64,000 bases of DNA from Marsupella aquatica (taxonomy: Eukaryota > Marchantiophyta): assembly GCA_973895155.1 (NCBI GenBank), contig OZ316896.1:372001-436000 (forward strand), written 5' to 3'. Positions 36,157-47,729 of this stretch are shown here, in pieces (position 1 is the stretch's first letter; every line of letters starts with the position of its first letter). A program made the translations under genes and the position numbers. The notes below the pieces were generated by a model. It worked only from the letters and a program-made list of their open reading frames with translations. It ran no database searches and was not told where the DNA came from.

Positions 36157-36570
36157 CTAGCCCAATGTCTCTCTGTTGCACAAAAGATGTTGAGGTGAAA
36201 AAATATGTCAAGGTGAAGAAAAGATGTCGGTGTGAAAAAAGTTGTCAATGAGAGAAAAAGATGTCGAGGTGAAGAATGTTGATGTGAAAAAAGTTTAGAT
36301 GAGAGATAAAGATTTCGAGGCAAACAAAAGATGTTGGAGTGAAAAATTTATCAGTGAGAGAAAAAGATGACAAGGTGCAAAAAAGATGTAAAGATGAGGA
36401 AAACATGTCAAGAAGAGAAACGATGTCAAGGGTGAGAGAAAAATGTCATGGTGAGGTAAAGAACACAAAAAAATGCATGTGCATTGCACAGAAGATGTTG
36501 AGGTAAAGGAAAGATGTTGAAAGGAGAAAAAAATGTTGAGGTGAGACAAAGTTGTCGAGGAAACACAAAA
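36157..36570 (-). mobile_element. Second Helitron-like end, opposite orientation
   Basis: On the minus strand it ends ATTGGGCTAG followed by T, with GTGCA upstream, and carries a minisatellite of units such as AAAAAGATGTCGAGGTGAG (read on +). GTGCATTGCACA at 36479-36490 is an internal copy of the terminal hairpin. It lies about 100 bp from the end of the + strand copy, tail to tail. Confidence 0.5.
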
Positions 36571-39500
36571 AAATACAGGCAAACTCATTCCCTATATGCT
36601 GCAAAAAGCTTAAAAATGTCATTGTTGCAAAAATGTCATCATTTTGGTTATTATTGTGAACATGTTATTGTTGAGGAGGATAAAGGTGAGAACATGGAGA
36701 TGCAAGATGGGTGACAGTGGCCATTACATCACAAAGTTGTAGCATGATCACCCCAAAAAATGATGCAATTTCTATTAAAATTAATATTCTTAATACATAA
36801 ATATATACATGCTTATCTTTTTAATGGGGGCAGGAAAATACAGAATTATCTCACTTTATCCCTTTCTCTATTTTTCCCTACCCTTTTCATTCTCCTCTTC
36901 CTCAATTATTTGTTCCTTGTTTTTTCTAGCCCTCCCTTCTTTTTTTCTCCATGCCAATTTCTCTTTACCTTCTCCCTCATCTTTGGATAGTGCTTTATCT
37001 TTATATTTTTGTGAGAGTATAATATAATCATTGCACCCTTGTTGAGTTGTAGTCCCCATGGGAGAGTAAAAAAGACAATCTAATACAATTCATAATTGTA
37101 CTCTCAAGTGTAGTTGTTCTTGTTCTCACATAGGCTATTGCACTGTCACTCTGTGTTTATGTGTACAAAAAATAACCAAACAGCTAAAAAAATCACCCAA
37201 CGATCTAACGACTGTTATTCAGTCCCACCCAAAATGCATTTTGTAACGGGACCAAGGACTAAAATGAGTGGGATTCAATATTGTAGATGTAGATTTATTA
37301 TTGAAGAGACCATATGTAATTGTTTTGGGGTTGTTGTGTGGTGCAGCTCATTTTTCCTTAGGGGAAGGGAGGGGCAACATTTTTTTAAATAGGAAAGTCA
37401 ATTAATGTGTGTGAGAAGGTGTGATTAGTTTTGGGTTGGTAGTGGCATGTATGGGGATGCAAGGCAATTATTTACGTGGCCCCCCCTTGAGACTTGCCAA
37501 TCTCTCATCACGATTGGATCCACCTCTCAATTTATTGATTATCCTATTAAATTTTGCTTTTGAATTCCTTTCATGTCGTTCCCCCCTCTTGCCTTCCTTT
37601 TGCCAATCCCGGGGTCCTCACTTATTTCCTTCCAACCCATCACGCGCGAATAAGTATAGGGTTTTTTAATTCAATTTTGCAGAATACTTAAGAAGTTTTG
37701 TTGAAGAACTTTAGGGGTTGAGAAATACATATTGCAACTTAGAATTATAATAGGGGTGCTAAAAACCTCACTTCTTCAAATTAAGTTGTTAGTTTAAGAT
37801 AGGGCATTTTAAGAGAGGCCATATATGAGGAACACGTGTCAGTTTTTAATTGGTACACGTGGCACTTCCTTATGTACTTTAATAGGTTGTAGGGTTTGGG
37901 GGAAAAATGGGGGTTCTGTGGTGCGGTGAGACTTTGAGGGAAAATTTTGAATTATGTGGGCGGGAGATACTGGTGGCTTGGTGGACCATGATGGGGAAGG
38001 GAGGGGTTAGGGTAGGTGGGAGGGTGGGAAGTGTTGGGGCCTTTAGGGCCATGCATTCGATCCATCCATCCATCCATTAGTTGGGCATCCAATGGTTGAG
38101 CGTTGCCTGGCTGTTTAGGGCAAATGTGAGACCGTTGGAGAGGATTGCGCCTTGTGAACGCTACGGAGTGTGCAGGGTGAGCCATGGACCGAGGGGCTAG
38201 GTGTTGCTTTGATCTTTTTCGAAGGAAATGCATGCTGAAACTAGCCGGGCTGCTGCAATCGTGATCGATGTGAGCTGGGGGTCGGGGTCTAGGCATTGCT
38301 TCGAGCATTTCTTGAAGGAAAGTTTACACACAGACTGGGCACTACGGATCTATTGATGGAAGGTGGCAGCTTCGAGTGTAATTGAGGGACGTCGCGAGTG
38401 TGACTAAGGTTGCAGCTGAAGTTGATCGGGACTAGATTGAAAGTGATTGGGCGACTGCGGGCACTGTGGGTGTGATCAAGTTGGCTGCTGGTGGGATTGA
38501 TGTGCAAACTTCAATCACAGCCGCAACATTGATTCAAGTTGTTTTGAAGGAATTTTTTACACACAAGCTGGGCAAGTCTGCGGTTGTGATAGAGGTGTAG
38601 CTGAAGTTGGGGCTGAGTGAAGTTGGCTGCGCGAATGTGGGTGTTGCAACTTAGTTTGATGAAGGCGCGTTGTACATGAACAAGTGAAAAATGCACAGGG
38701 TGAGACGGGGGTCGAGGCTGTGCACTACCGCAAACATTTTTGAGAGGAATGCACACAGATTGGGTGTTGCAGCTGCAATTGAGACCTTGGGCAATATGTG
38801 CAATGGAGTGAGATCGGGGTGCGCTGCTACTGTGATGTCCAAGTGAGGTTGGGGTACGCTGCTACTGCGATTGAGTTGGTAGGGGTGCGTTGGAGCTGCT
38901 ACTGCGATTGTTGATTGAAGTTTGGGTGACCAGTCTGTTGCTGAGTTGCGATTGAGTCACGGTTTACTGTTGCTGTGATTGATCAAGCGGAGGTCAGGGT
39001 GTGCTATTGCGCTGCGTTGCTTGCAAATCCGCATCAAATCAAGATTGAGTGGAGGTTGGGGTGTGCTGCTGTATTGCGCTGCATTGCTGGCTGCTCAAGT
39101 GAAGGTCGAGTGAAGATTGAGTGAGTTTCTGTTGCTGTGATTGAGTCGAGGTGGGGTGATACAAGCTTCGCTGTGTTGCTGGCTGCAAACAAGTTCATAG
39201 AAGGTGTGGTTGAGTGGTTTGCTGGTGCTGCAATTGAGTGGAGGTGGGCTGATTTGAGCTACGCTGATCAAGCTCCGCCCTGAAGTCCAAGTGCAAGTAA
39301 GCTGCCTGATCAAGCTCTGCTCTAGGCTCGCCTGGGTGACTGTGTTGTGTCATGCTTTGACTGCATCTGGTGGAGTTCTCACTCACTTTCCTACTACTTT
39401 AATTTGATCTTTAGACTACATTGTAGTCAATGCTTGGTTTCTTTGCTAGATAGTGCTGTAATCTTTGTGTCTCGTTTGCTCTCAAGTTCCCGATTGACTT

Positions 39501-40008
39501 TGCATGCAGGAAGCCCTATGTACTGTTCTTTTGTTTAGAAGCCAGCTATTTGATGCAACTATTCTAGTGATGTTGGCATGGCCAAAGGAGGACTGGCCTG
39601 AATGCCCACAATAAGTATTATAGCTTAGGGTGGGCGTAGTTCTTCTTCCACCCTCTGGAGTACTGTATGGGGATTCTATTTGCACATGGTTCTTTTTGCA
39701 TGGGACTGACTATATCATTCTTCCCAGAGTTGCTTTTGACTGTGAATAGCTAATCATTCATAGAACAATGCAGTGTTTAGAGCTCTCAAATAATCCATGA
39801 TATATGTACCTCCCCCTCTTTTGCAAGCACCCTGACTACATATTCAAGTGAAAAGAAATAGTACTTTACCATGTTCAACTATGCATTATTCGACTGAACT
39901 AGAAATAGACAATTGAAGGAAGAATCTAATAAGAATTAGATTAGTTGCTGAAAATAAGTCAAGAATCAAAAGCTTTCATTGACATTCAGTTGGCAATGTG
40001 TTGTGCAG
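36571..40008. other. Gene-free region with GT-rich degenerate repeats
   Basis: No gene recognised. Two G-boxes lie at 37833-37838 and 37856-37863. From about 38280 to 39300 the sequence is G/T-rich with recurring words GATTGAGTGGAGGT, GGGGTGCGCTGCTACTG and TTGCTGGCTGC, a badly diverged tandem array. Minus-strand frames here follow that composition. Confidence 0.45.
37833..37863. promoter_or_regulatory. Pair of G-box / ABRE elements
   Basis: CACGTG at 37833-37838 and CACGTGGC at 37856-37863 lie 23 bp apart. The same kind of pair occurs upstream of the LEA/TMEM205 gene. No gene start is evident beside it, so the target is unknown. Confidence 0.4.
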
Positions 40009-40504
40009 CTTGTTCAAGAAGAGGACAGTGCTTGGTCTAGGGTCTGTGTAATTTTAGAACCTGGAATCAGTTCTTGCCAAGGTACGTTAAGTTGTGGCTC
40101 TTGTGTTGACAATGTTATTTCTTGGTTTATGCTCAGTTCTCCATGACTCTGCAATTGTTTACTGTCTGTACAACTAAGCTCTTTTGTACTCCTTTGTTGT
40201 GTCTGGTCTTAGTTATTGGATTTTTATGGTATACTTCATTTGCCTCTCTTAAGTCCTTAGTTTATGCATTTAGTCTCCTATTTGCTCTCTACCAGGGAAT
40301 GAATTTCCATTGGGAATGAACCTGGCCTCGGTTACACTCCTCGAGCTCAGTCACCTACATTTCTGATCAGTTTAAAATATGTTCTGAACTCTTCTTGCAG
40401 GATGGATTGGTTTCCTGATTGGTTTAGGGTGTAGGGGAAGTATTTCAGAAGCTTCAGCAATATACGTTCAAATCCAAAAATTGTGTACAGAGCAGACAAT
40501 CAAG
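40009..40504 (+). pseudogene. Two putative exons sharing one open frame
   Basis: 40009-40081 is bounded by TTGTGCAG and GTACGT. 40401-40504 is bounded by CTTCTTGCAG and GTAACT. Joining them keeps one open frame of about 59 codons, reading LVQEEDSAWSRVC, then GWIGFLIGLGCRGS, then IYVQIQKLC. In the first piece only this frame is open. They precede the PHD cassette by about 170 bp and may be its upstream exons; the join to it is unresolved. I do not recognise the domain. Confidence 0.4.
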
Positions 40505-40675
40505 GTAACTAATTATGCTTATCTTCAAGATGCTCAATTTGCAGTTGCACCAATAACTATGAATGTGCTGTTCAATGCTGAATGGATATCGAGGCAGGGG
40601 TTGAAATTGGATGCTAAGTGAATGGAGCATTTGTTGTGCACAGGTAAAATCATCATCAGACAAGCTGAGATGGCT

Positions 40676-41334
40676 TTAGATGTACCACGGATTGACATAT
40701 TTTCCCATAAGGAGCACCACCGCATGGATCCCCCTTGTTGTTTCTTCTGTGATGAGACAGATGATGTGGTATTTTGTGATGGTCCTTGTAGTAGACATTT
40801 TCACTTCGTTGGTGGAGAAGGTATGCAGGGGGCCATTTGCACTCCTGTCACATTGCCTGAAAACAATGACTGGAGGGCACCCTGGGTTTGTCAACTGTGT
40901 GCTGCCGGTAGAGCTAGATGCTTTGCTTGTGGACTCATTGGCAGATTTGAAAATCCCACAACACAAGAATCTCTTGTGCTCCACTGTGCCCACCCTCATT
41001 GCTTTTCTCATTACCACCCTGGCTGCCTTAGGGTGCTACTTATGGTTGGGGCACTGCCTCATAGGTCTCATCCAGCAAGTCCTAAAAACCTAATGTGCCC
41101 AAGGCATTTTGTGACTACTGTAAAGTCTACAAGGATGGGATTAAAGACTTTGTACAGTGTCGCAGATGCCCTCGCAGTTGGTGTCATGATGAGACACCTT
41201 GGGGGGTGAAACACCTTAGGAGGTGTGTGAAGGGTAGGGACCATTGGGATGTGGAAGGGTGACATTTTATTTATTGTCACAGGCATGCAATACCTGAGGG
41301 GGAATTGGTTCCTATGCAGCCTCATACCTCTTAG
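40676..41334 (+). pseudogene. EDM2-like PHD cassette, frameshifted
   Basis: The frame from about 40676 gives Cys/His clusters in the order CCFFCDETDDVVFCDGPC, HFHF, WVCQLC, CFACG, HCAHPHCFSHYHPGC and CPRH. This matches the composite PHD region of EDM2-type plant chromatin proteins. At about 41106-41110 one base appears lost. In the next frame the family pattern continues with CDYCKVYKDG, then VQCRRCPRSWC. A TGA at 41260-41262 interrupts it before HFIYCHRH, and it ends at 41334. EDM2 binds modified histone H3 and affects transposon-containing heterochromatin (family knowledge). Here only the zinc region is present, so this is a fragment. Its closeness to the transposase suggests capture, or an N-terminal part of that gene that has decayed. 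Confidence 0.7.
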
Positions 41335-41609
41335 AGGCTGTGAGAAATATTGCTAGAATTTCTTTGCTAGAGGCCTTATAACATGAGTAATCACATGTGA
41401 ACAATGATAACAAGATTTTGTTTTTGTTGGTCTCCAAATTTGGAGATCAAAAGCTTTTTTGAACTATTTTGGAGTAATCTCTAATACTCTTTGTATTGTT
41501 TTGTTCACTGTGCTATATGGCAGGTTCAGTCTATATGGGAGGTTCTTTACGTGACTGTGATTGTATTTAGAACCCTTGATCACTCTCTAACTTGAACAAA
41601 TTGATTGAA

Positions 41610-44600
41610 ATGGCTGCCCAGTTTGTAAAATTACTTCACAAAAAAAGGGATGTGGTCACTGATGGGAAAGATGAAGAACCTATAGCTGTGTTGGCCTTCA
41701 AAGAAGGACAAACTTTAGCTGATTTTCGAAGTCGAATTCCTGATTTGGTTGATTTTGATTTTGATTTCTGGGATTATAGACTTCCTGGTCGCATGAAGGT
41801 CAAGAGTGAGAAAATGACTGAGTTGTCTGAATTGGATGGGAAAGTTGCTGTCATTGAACAAATAGGATCCTTGCCGACTGGTAGAACACAGTTTCCATCA
41901 GTATCTCCTGCTGTCACCCAATCGGTTGTAGTGGACTCTTCACAAGGTGAACAGCTTCAAGAAGCTCCCCCTATGAGAGCTTCTTTTGAGTCTCTTCTCA
42001 TGTCTCAGGCGGCTGTCAAAGTCTGGAATGATGAATATATAAGACTAGAGAAGTGGATTCACAAGAATGGTTATAAAGCTCATAATTGGAGAATTCGAAC
42101 TTGGGATGAAGGACAGGATGTGAGAGGCCATCTGGAGTGTCTTGAATGTAGAGTGATCTATGGGAGGGCAGACAATTCACAAGATAAGAAGTCAGTTGCT
42201 AATTTGTTCAACAATTTTAAGACCAAGCACCTTGCCTTTGCTAAACACAAAGACAATTACTGCAGGAGAAGGGGCATTGCTATGACTGGGGTCAAGCCCT
42301 CAGATCTTGCACAGAAGCCTGAGTTTGATTATGAGGGGGCCATAGCAACTGGCCTAGAGATAGTCCAGACTCTGAATGTTGAGTGTGGAGGTGATGATGA
42401 GCTATTTCATGTGCCCCCTGTGCCTGGTTTAGCCAATAATGCAAACAAGTGGTTCCTGTATAAGGTCAGGTGTAAGGTTTGTGGGGCAATCATGGATCTG
42501 GTTTGTAAGAAGGGGACTTTGGATCACAACCTGAGGACACACTTGGTCAGTCGGGGTCACCTGGATGTAGTTGAAGCCAGAGAGAATACTGCTGAACTTG
42601 CATTGAGATCTGGAAAGAGGGGCAGACCAAGGAAGCCAGATGAGAGGGATCAACATCCTTCCCAGAATTCAATTTTAAAATTTTTCAAGGAGGATGCTTC
42701 CAATGCAAGCAGCAGCTCTGGCACAGGTGGGTCTGTAGACATCGATATGGGCCTAAGTTTGCTCTGTTGGGGAATATGGGATGAATATGTAGAGTGGAAG
42801 AATGTGAAGTATGTTGTGAAGGGTATCTTGCAGGATCAGCATGGAGGACATGTATGGAATGTGAATGCCACAGTCTCTGTTGATGTCTACAATCCTAATA
42901 CAAATTCTATTGTACATATAGAAAGACTATTTAGGCATAAACAGTGTTGTAGGCTGTCCTTGTATGGTGGAGGGTTTCTGAACTTAACTTGCAGTAGATG
43001 TCATGCTATAACACTAGAAGATGACTTTCGTGGGCGGGTGCACAGGGAAGCGGAGGCTTTAGCAAAGAGAGGGGAAAGAAGCACAGAGGGTGGTTTGAAT
43101 GCACGTTACTTGACACGTCCAGAGTTGACCACACAGATGCATGGTCTCAATGTCAAAAGAAGAAAAGAGAGATGGTTGTTGGCATTACAAACTCAGAAAG
43201 TGTGTGCCCTTAGTACTAGGAAGAGAAAATTGCAAGAACTGTTAGGAGTAGCTGCAGACAGAAAAGATTTGAGACTTTTCCTAAGGAGTATAGTCAATGG
43301 ACATAGGAATGGTGCATTTGGTGGAAAAGAAGGTCTGTGGGATTTTCTGAAAGATGTAGGTAGAAATTTGGAGAGAAGTGCAAGGGGGTTTCGTTACAGT
43401 CAGAAAACAAAAGCCATAGCTCAGGCTATGTTTCAATATGGGGGCCGGCAGGTGGCCCATGTTTTTGCAAGGAACTTAGCTGGGCCAAGCCTGAAGACAC
43501 TAAAACGAGATAGAGCAAAATTTGTTCAATTTCGTGCTGGAATCAGGCCAGAAACATTCAAGGAGGTGGCTCGAATTCTGTCTGCTGCAAAGGAGATATT
43601 GGGAATTGAAGGAGATGTACCTGTCATGCTTGCAGAGGATGAAACCAGGATCAAGGAAAGCCCAAGGTATGTTTGCATATTATAGCACATAATGATGCAA
43701 TTGAAGGTGAAGATTATTTGTGATGCATAGTTTTACCAATTCTTTGAAATTGACTTGGTTTTCATTGGGCTCTCTACAGGTGGGAGGCCAAATATGACAC
43801 TTTGATTGGTTTTTGTGGCCATAAGGATGGGCATACTTGTGAATTTGGATTAGAAATTCTTGTAGGTGATGGTGAGGATGGCTATAACAAGATTGTAAAT
43901 ACATTTGAGGATTTTAACAAGGGAATGTATGCTAGAGTTGTCATTGTGAATCCATTGCATGTTGGAATGCCAAAGTTGGCCCTCTGTGCTATATCAACAT
44001 GTAACAAGTTCAAGGCAGAATGGGTTAGAGAGCACTGGAAGCAATTACAAGAATCTTGGGATCTACATTGCAGAGACTCTGTAGGTCCTTTGCTTGGGCA
44101 TGCTAGTGATGGTGATGCAAGGCGCAGGAAATTGATGTTAGAAGATTACATAGGAGCTAATGGGTCTTACCCTAGATTTTCTGTAGGGTGGGAAGGATGG
44201 CCTTACTCAGTTGCCATATTGCCTAATGGGGACCTGTATGGTTTTGGTGATCAAGACCAGCCTCACAATGGGAAAAAGCTTATTAACCCACTAGATCGAG
44301 TGTCCTCAATAATGGCACTTGGAGACCAACATGCTTCCCTGTTTCATGTCTGTAATGTGTACAATAACTATCCAATCCATCAACATGGATTGAATTGGGA
44401 TGATGTGAACAGATCGGACCGTCAAAACTGGGCTGGTCCCCAAAGGATAGCATCAGAAAAGGTGCGTGACTGTTTAGCAGATTTGCATGGAAGAATTGAT
44501 ATGTTGCATGAAAGAAGTTTGGGGACAGAGTTGTATCTGCAGATCTGTGCAGACTATATTGACATTTTCTACTCCCAGAGACATGACCTGAGGACTAGAG

Positions 44601-46183
44601 TGAAGCTGGCAGGTAAAGTTTCTTGGTTCTTTCGATTGTGGAGGTTGTGGTTGAGGTATGGTGATCATGCTGTAGGTGGAAATGTTGCTTCACATACAGA
44701 GAGAAATATGATATCAATCCAAGCTTTTCATGATGTTAACATGTCATGTCAGTTTATTGTATTGCTTATATGTGCATTTCGTGATAAGTTTTCTCACTTG
44801 TGTATTCCATTTCATGAGTTAGGTTCTGATTGTTGTGAGATATTTTTCAGCAAAGTAGGTGGAATGAGTGGCCACGAGAGGAATTATGATTTTGGCTCCT
44901 TGCTGGACAGTGCTGTAGGGTTAAATTGTCTTGCTGGATTAGAATGTGGACCAGAGGGCTTGAAAATAGCTCAATCACGTAAAAAGCAAGATCATGTATG
45001 GGCCAAGCTTCATCCTTTACTTGAAGGTGAAGATGCACCTAATCTTTTTTATTACTCTGAAGTGCAAACTAATGATTTGGTGGTTGCAGCCTTGAAAGAA
45101 GGTTTTGAAGAAGCAAGAGAGTTTCTTAGAAGGTTACAAATGTCTCCTAGAAGTGATCTGCCAGCAGCAAGAAAGCGATGGTGGACTCACCCTTGGGATG
45201 TGGAAGTTCATACATGGCCAGATTCAGCTATAATAGCAGAGGCAGTTATTGTTGACGATTCTGAAGAGCATGTAGAGCACAGATCTCCAATTGGACCTCG
45301 TCCAGAAGGAGATTTTCATGAATTTGAAGACCCTGAGGAAGATCTAAATCAAATTGATGCATGGTTGGCAGATGAGCTAACCAATCCTGATGATGTTTTG
45401 CAGGATGGGGTTGAGTTAGACATACCAGAAACTCATTCTGTGGAGGTAGATACTTTGGGGCATAAGGTTCGTCATGTGCTGTCTTCTGTTGTAGCTGAGT
45501 TTACACAGTCTTTTCAGAGCCCTCTACAGGAAAAGAAGAAGGTTTTGCCTACAGTTACATATGAGGGTAGAACAATTTACAAATCAACTTTGGTGAGTCA
45601 ATTAGTGGGCAACCCTCATTTGTCTAAAGATAGGCTGACAAGAGTAAAGCAAGTGGCATACTATAATCTTGGTAAGAGGAAACAATGTGATCTGAATACT
45701 GTGACTTGTTTTGTTGATGTTGGGAGTGATTGTGGAGTAGCATTTGAAAGTGCTAATGATGCAGGCCCTTCTACAAGATCAAAAAAGGGGAAAGGTAAGG
45801 GAAGAGGTAAATCTAGGATCCAAGAACCAGTAGTGCAAGTAAAGAAAGAATTTTGGCTTGGTCGGATTATGATGATGAGACAAAAAGTTAAGGGACAATG
45901 GACTAGAGTGAGATCTGCTATTGATTTGCTTGACAGACCAACACCTCCTCATGGACACGTAGGGAGTATTTGTCAGTTCTTGTTCAATTGGTATAAGCCA
46001 ACAAGCTCAAGCAAAGTTGAATTCACTTATGATACAACTGATTTACAATGGATTGATATAGAAATGGTGATGACTAATGTTACTCTAACCATGAAACAAG
46101 AGATTGGATTAGTGTATGTGTTAGATCGAGTTGATAAACAAGCTTTGGATACTTATTTGGAGACCATGTCTAGAGTTGAATGA
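41610..46183 (+). CDS. DDE-type transposase with BED-like fingers, AT-hook and PIP box
   Basis: Exons are 41610-43666 and 43780-46183. The 113-bp intron has GT-AG ends and removing it restores the frame (SPR to WEAKYDTL), giving 1486 aa. ATG 41610 has a good context (GAAATGGC). Two BED-like fingers: C177/C180/H207/H213 and C288/C291/H311/H317, both CX2C with HX5H. An AT-hook (GKRGRPRK) follows at about 335-342 and a PIP box QNSILKFF at 352-359, the motif that binds PCNA. Candidate catalytic acids are D677 (LAEDETRI), D796 (GHASDGDARRR) and E1039 (GSDCCEIFFSKVGG). The last resembles the E-bearing helix of hAT-like and related transposases, and a long insertion separates it from D796. An acidic linker and a basic GKGKGRGK segment follow. 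I cannot name the superfamily and found no terminal repeats. There is no stop in about 4.5 kb of frame, so it is intact or recently active. A domesticated host gene is the alternative. Confidence 0.75.
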
Positions 46184-46255
46184 TTTTCATGCATCAATAG
46201 TCATGGTAGTAGTTTTAGTATGTATAGGGGATAGGTTAGGGGAATAGGCTAGGGG

Positions 46256-46315
46256 GTGGCAGATTTGGATACTTGAGCTTCTTGCTCAATCAAGGGTTCA
46301 ATTCCCCTCTGCCAC
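46256..46315 (+). other. tRNA-like or SINE-like fold with a B-box
   Basis: GTGGCAG at 46256-46262 pairs with CTGCCAC at 46309-46315. Between them are a hairpin (TTGAG, 7-nt loop, CTCAA) and GGTTCAATTCC, a perfect RNA polymerase III B-box pattern. The 60 bp lack room for a D-arm, so it is not a normal tRNA gene. It may be a tRNA relic or a SINE head, 73 bp after the transposase stop. Confidence 0.35.
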
Positions 46316-46769
46316 ACTCACCATTCAGATTCTTCACTCAATTCCTTTTTGGTGTACCTACCTTTCACATCAGACAAGCACAACAGATTGCAATATGAAT
46401 AACTCATACTGTATATTGCTGAAGCTTCTACTAGAATTGGTATTCTTAGTGGAAGCATTAACACTATATACTATCAGTTTTCCATGAGATATGGATGCCT
46501 AAGGAGCACATTAGGGTTCAAATAAGCTTGACGAAGACCCAAATAAGGTGCGCATTTGAATGAACTTTTCTTTTCTTACTAAGGGGTGTTTAATTCACAA
46601 CAAAACTTTACTTAACTATTTTTAGGGGTCAAAATGTTAGGATTTGGAATTCTTATAAGTATGATAGGGAAGGGGAAAAAAAAATTTACTTAATAAGTTA
46701 GGGGTGCAAGGGTCCAAAACGTCGAGCGTGATATGGGGGTCTCTGTATACTGAGGCCCCCGTGTGCTCG
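46316..46769. other. Gene-free spacer
   Basis: No gene recognised. A hairpin-like GGGGGTC, then GGCCCCC, at about 46735-46762 may mark an element end, but no partner for it was found near 40 kb. Confidence 0.35.
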
Positions 46770-46879
46770 ACCTCTTTTCCTCACCTTGAAATGTTTTTCT
46801 CTCCTTGACATCTATTTCTCACCTCAACATCTTTTTCTCACCTCAACTTCTTCTATGCAACGCATGGGCATTGGGCTAG
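46770..46879 (+). mobile_element. Short Helitron-like 3' end
   Basis: A few minisatellite units (CTTTTTCTCACCTCAACAT) lead to hairpin ATGC-AAC-GCAT (46855-46865), a 10-nt spacer and CTAG (46876-46879) followed by T. Compared with the copy ending at 36057, the outer base pair changed from G-C to A-T on both sides, so pairing is conserved. Confidence 0.6.
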
Positions 46880-47352
46880 TTTTTTTCATAAAAAAATCCT
46901 TTTTTTATTTTCTTTTTGTGTGTTTTGTATATTTGTATTTTTTGGTGATTTTTATATTTCCTCATTTGTATTTTGTATTTTTTTCATCATGGGCAGGCAC
47001 TTCAGCTTGAGTAGGTGGGCAAGGAAGGGCACAACAGGCAAGGTGGGGCAGGCCTTGTTCTAGGCGTGGAGGGCATGTACTGGCATATGTGAATCCAGGC
47101 CCATGTAGTGGACGAGGAGGAGGGTGTACTTTCCCTGCGAGGTAAGGATGTGTCCGCCAGGGGTAGAAGTGCAAGGCAGGCAAGGAGGGTGCATAGAGGG
47201 ACTCATTTTGTCTGATCTAATGGTTGAGAAAAAACTGCCAGGAAATGAATATTGATGATCAGTCCAGCCCAAATCTTATTTTGTAAGTGGATATAGGCTG
47301 CTACGCAGCCAAAGGTTAAGTAAGCTAAGGTCAGGCCCAACTGCTGTTGAAT

Positions 47353-47729
47353 TCCTGAAATTTTAGAGGAATTCAATGATGTGCTCTCGCAGAAGCTACC
47401 TAAAGGTTTACCCTCGCGGAGGGAAGTGGATCACCAAGTTGAGTTGGAGCCAGGTTCGGCTCCTCAGGCTAAAGCTCCTTATCATCTGAACCTGAACGAA
47501 CGAATGATGTTGAAGAACGCCTTGGAAGAGTTGATCTACCAAGGGTTCATTCGTCCTAGCAAGAGTCCTTATGGGGCGCCCGCGCTGTTTGTGTCTAAAA
47601 AGGATGGTACTTTGAGATTGTGCACAGATTATCGGGCCCTCAATAAGCAAATGGTAAAGAACAAGTACCCGTTACCTCATATGAATGACCTCTTCGATTA
47701 CTTCTCCGGGGCTAATCCATTTATCAACT
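47353..47729 (+). pseudogene. Ty3/gypsy reverse transcriptase fragment
   Basis: About 120 codons read [22 protein letters not shown], then [45 protein letters not shown] and [16 protein letters not shown]. This is the N-terminal end of a gypsy RT and the linker before it. It stops abruptly before the catalytic YVDD-type region, exactly where a MITE begins. No downstream continuation was found after the MITE. No LTRs were seen. Confidence 0.88.

Noticed and set aside
40680-41093. 137-codon alternative frame over the PHD cassette
   Set aside because: The Cys/His pattern belongs to the other frame; this one is a hydrophobic shadow.
41571-41609. TTG start or upstream exon for the transposase
   Set aside because: The frame is closed by TGA at 41577, and ATG 41610 has a good context, so the start was placed there.
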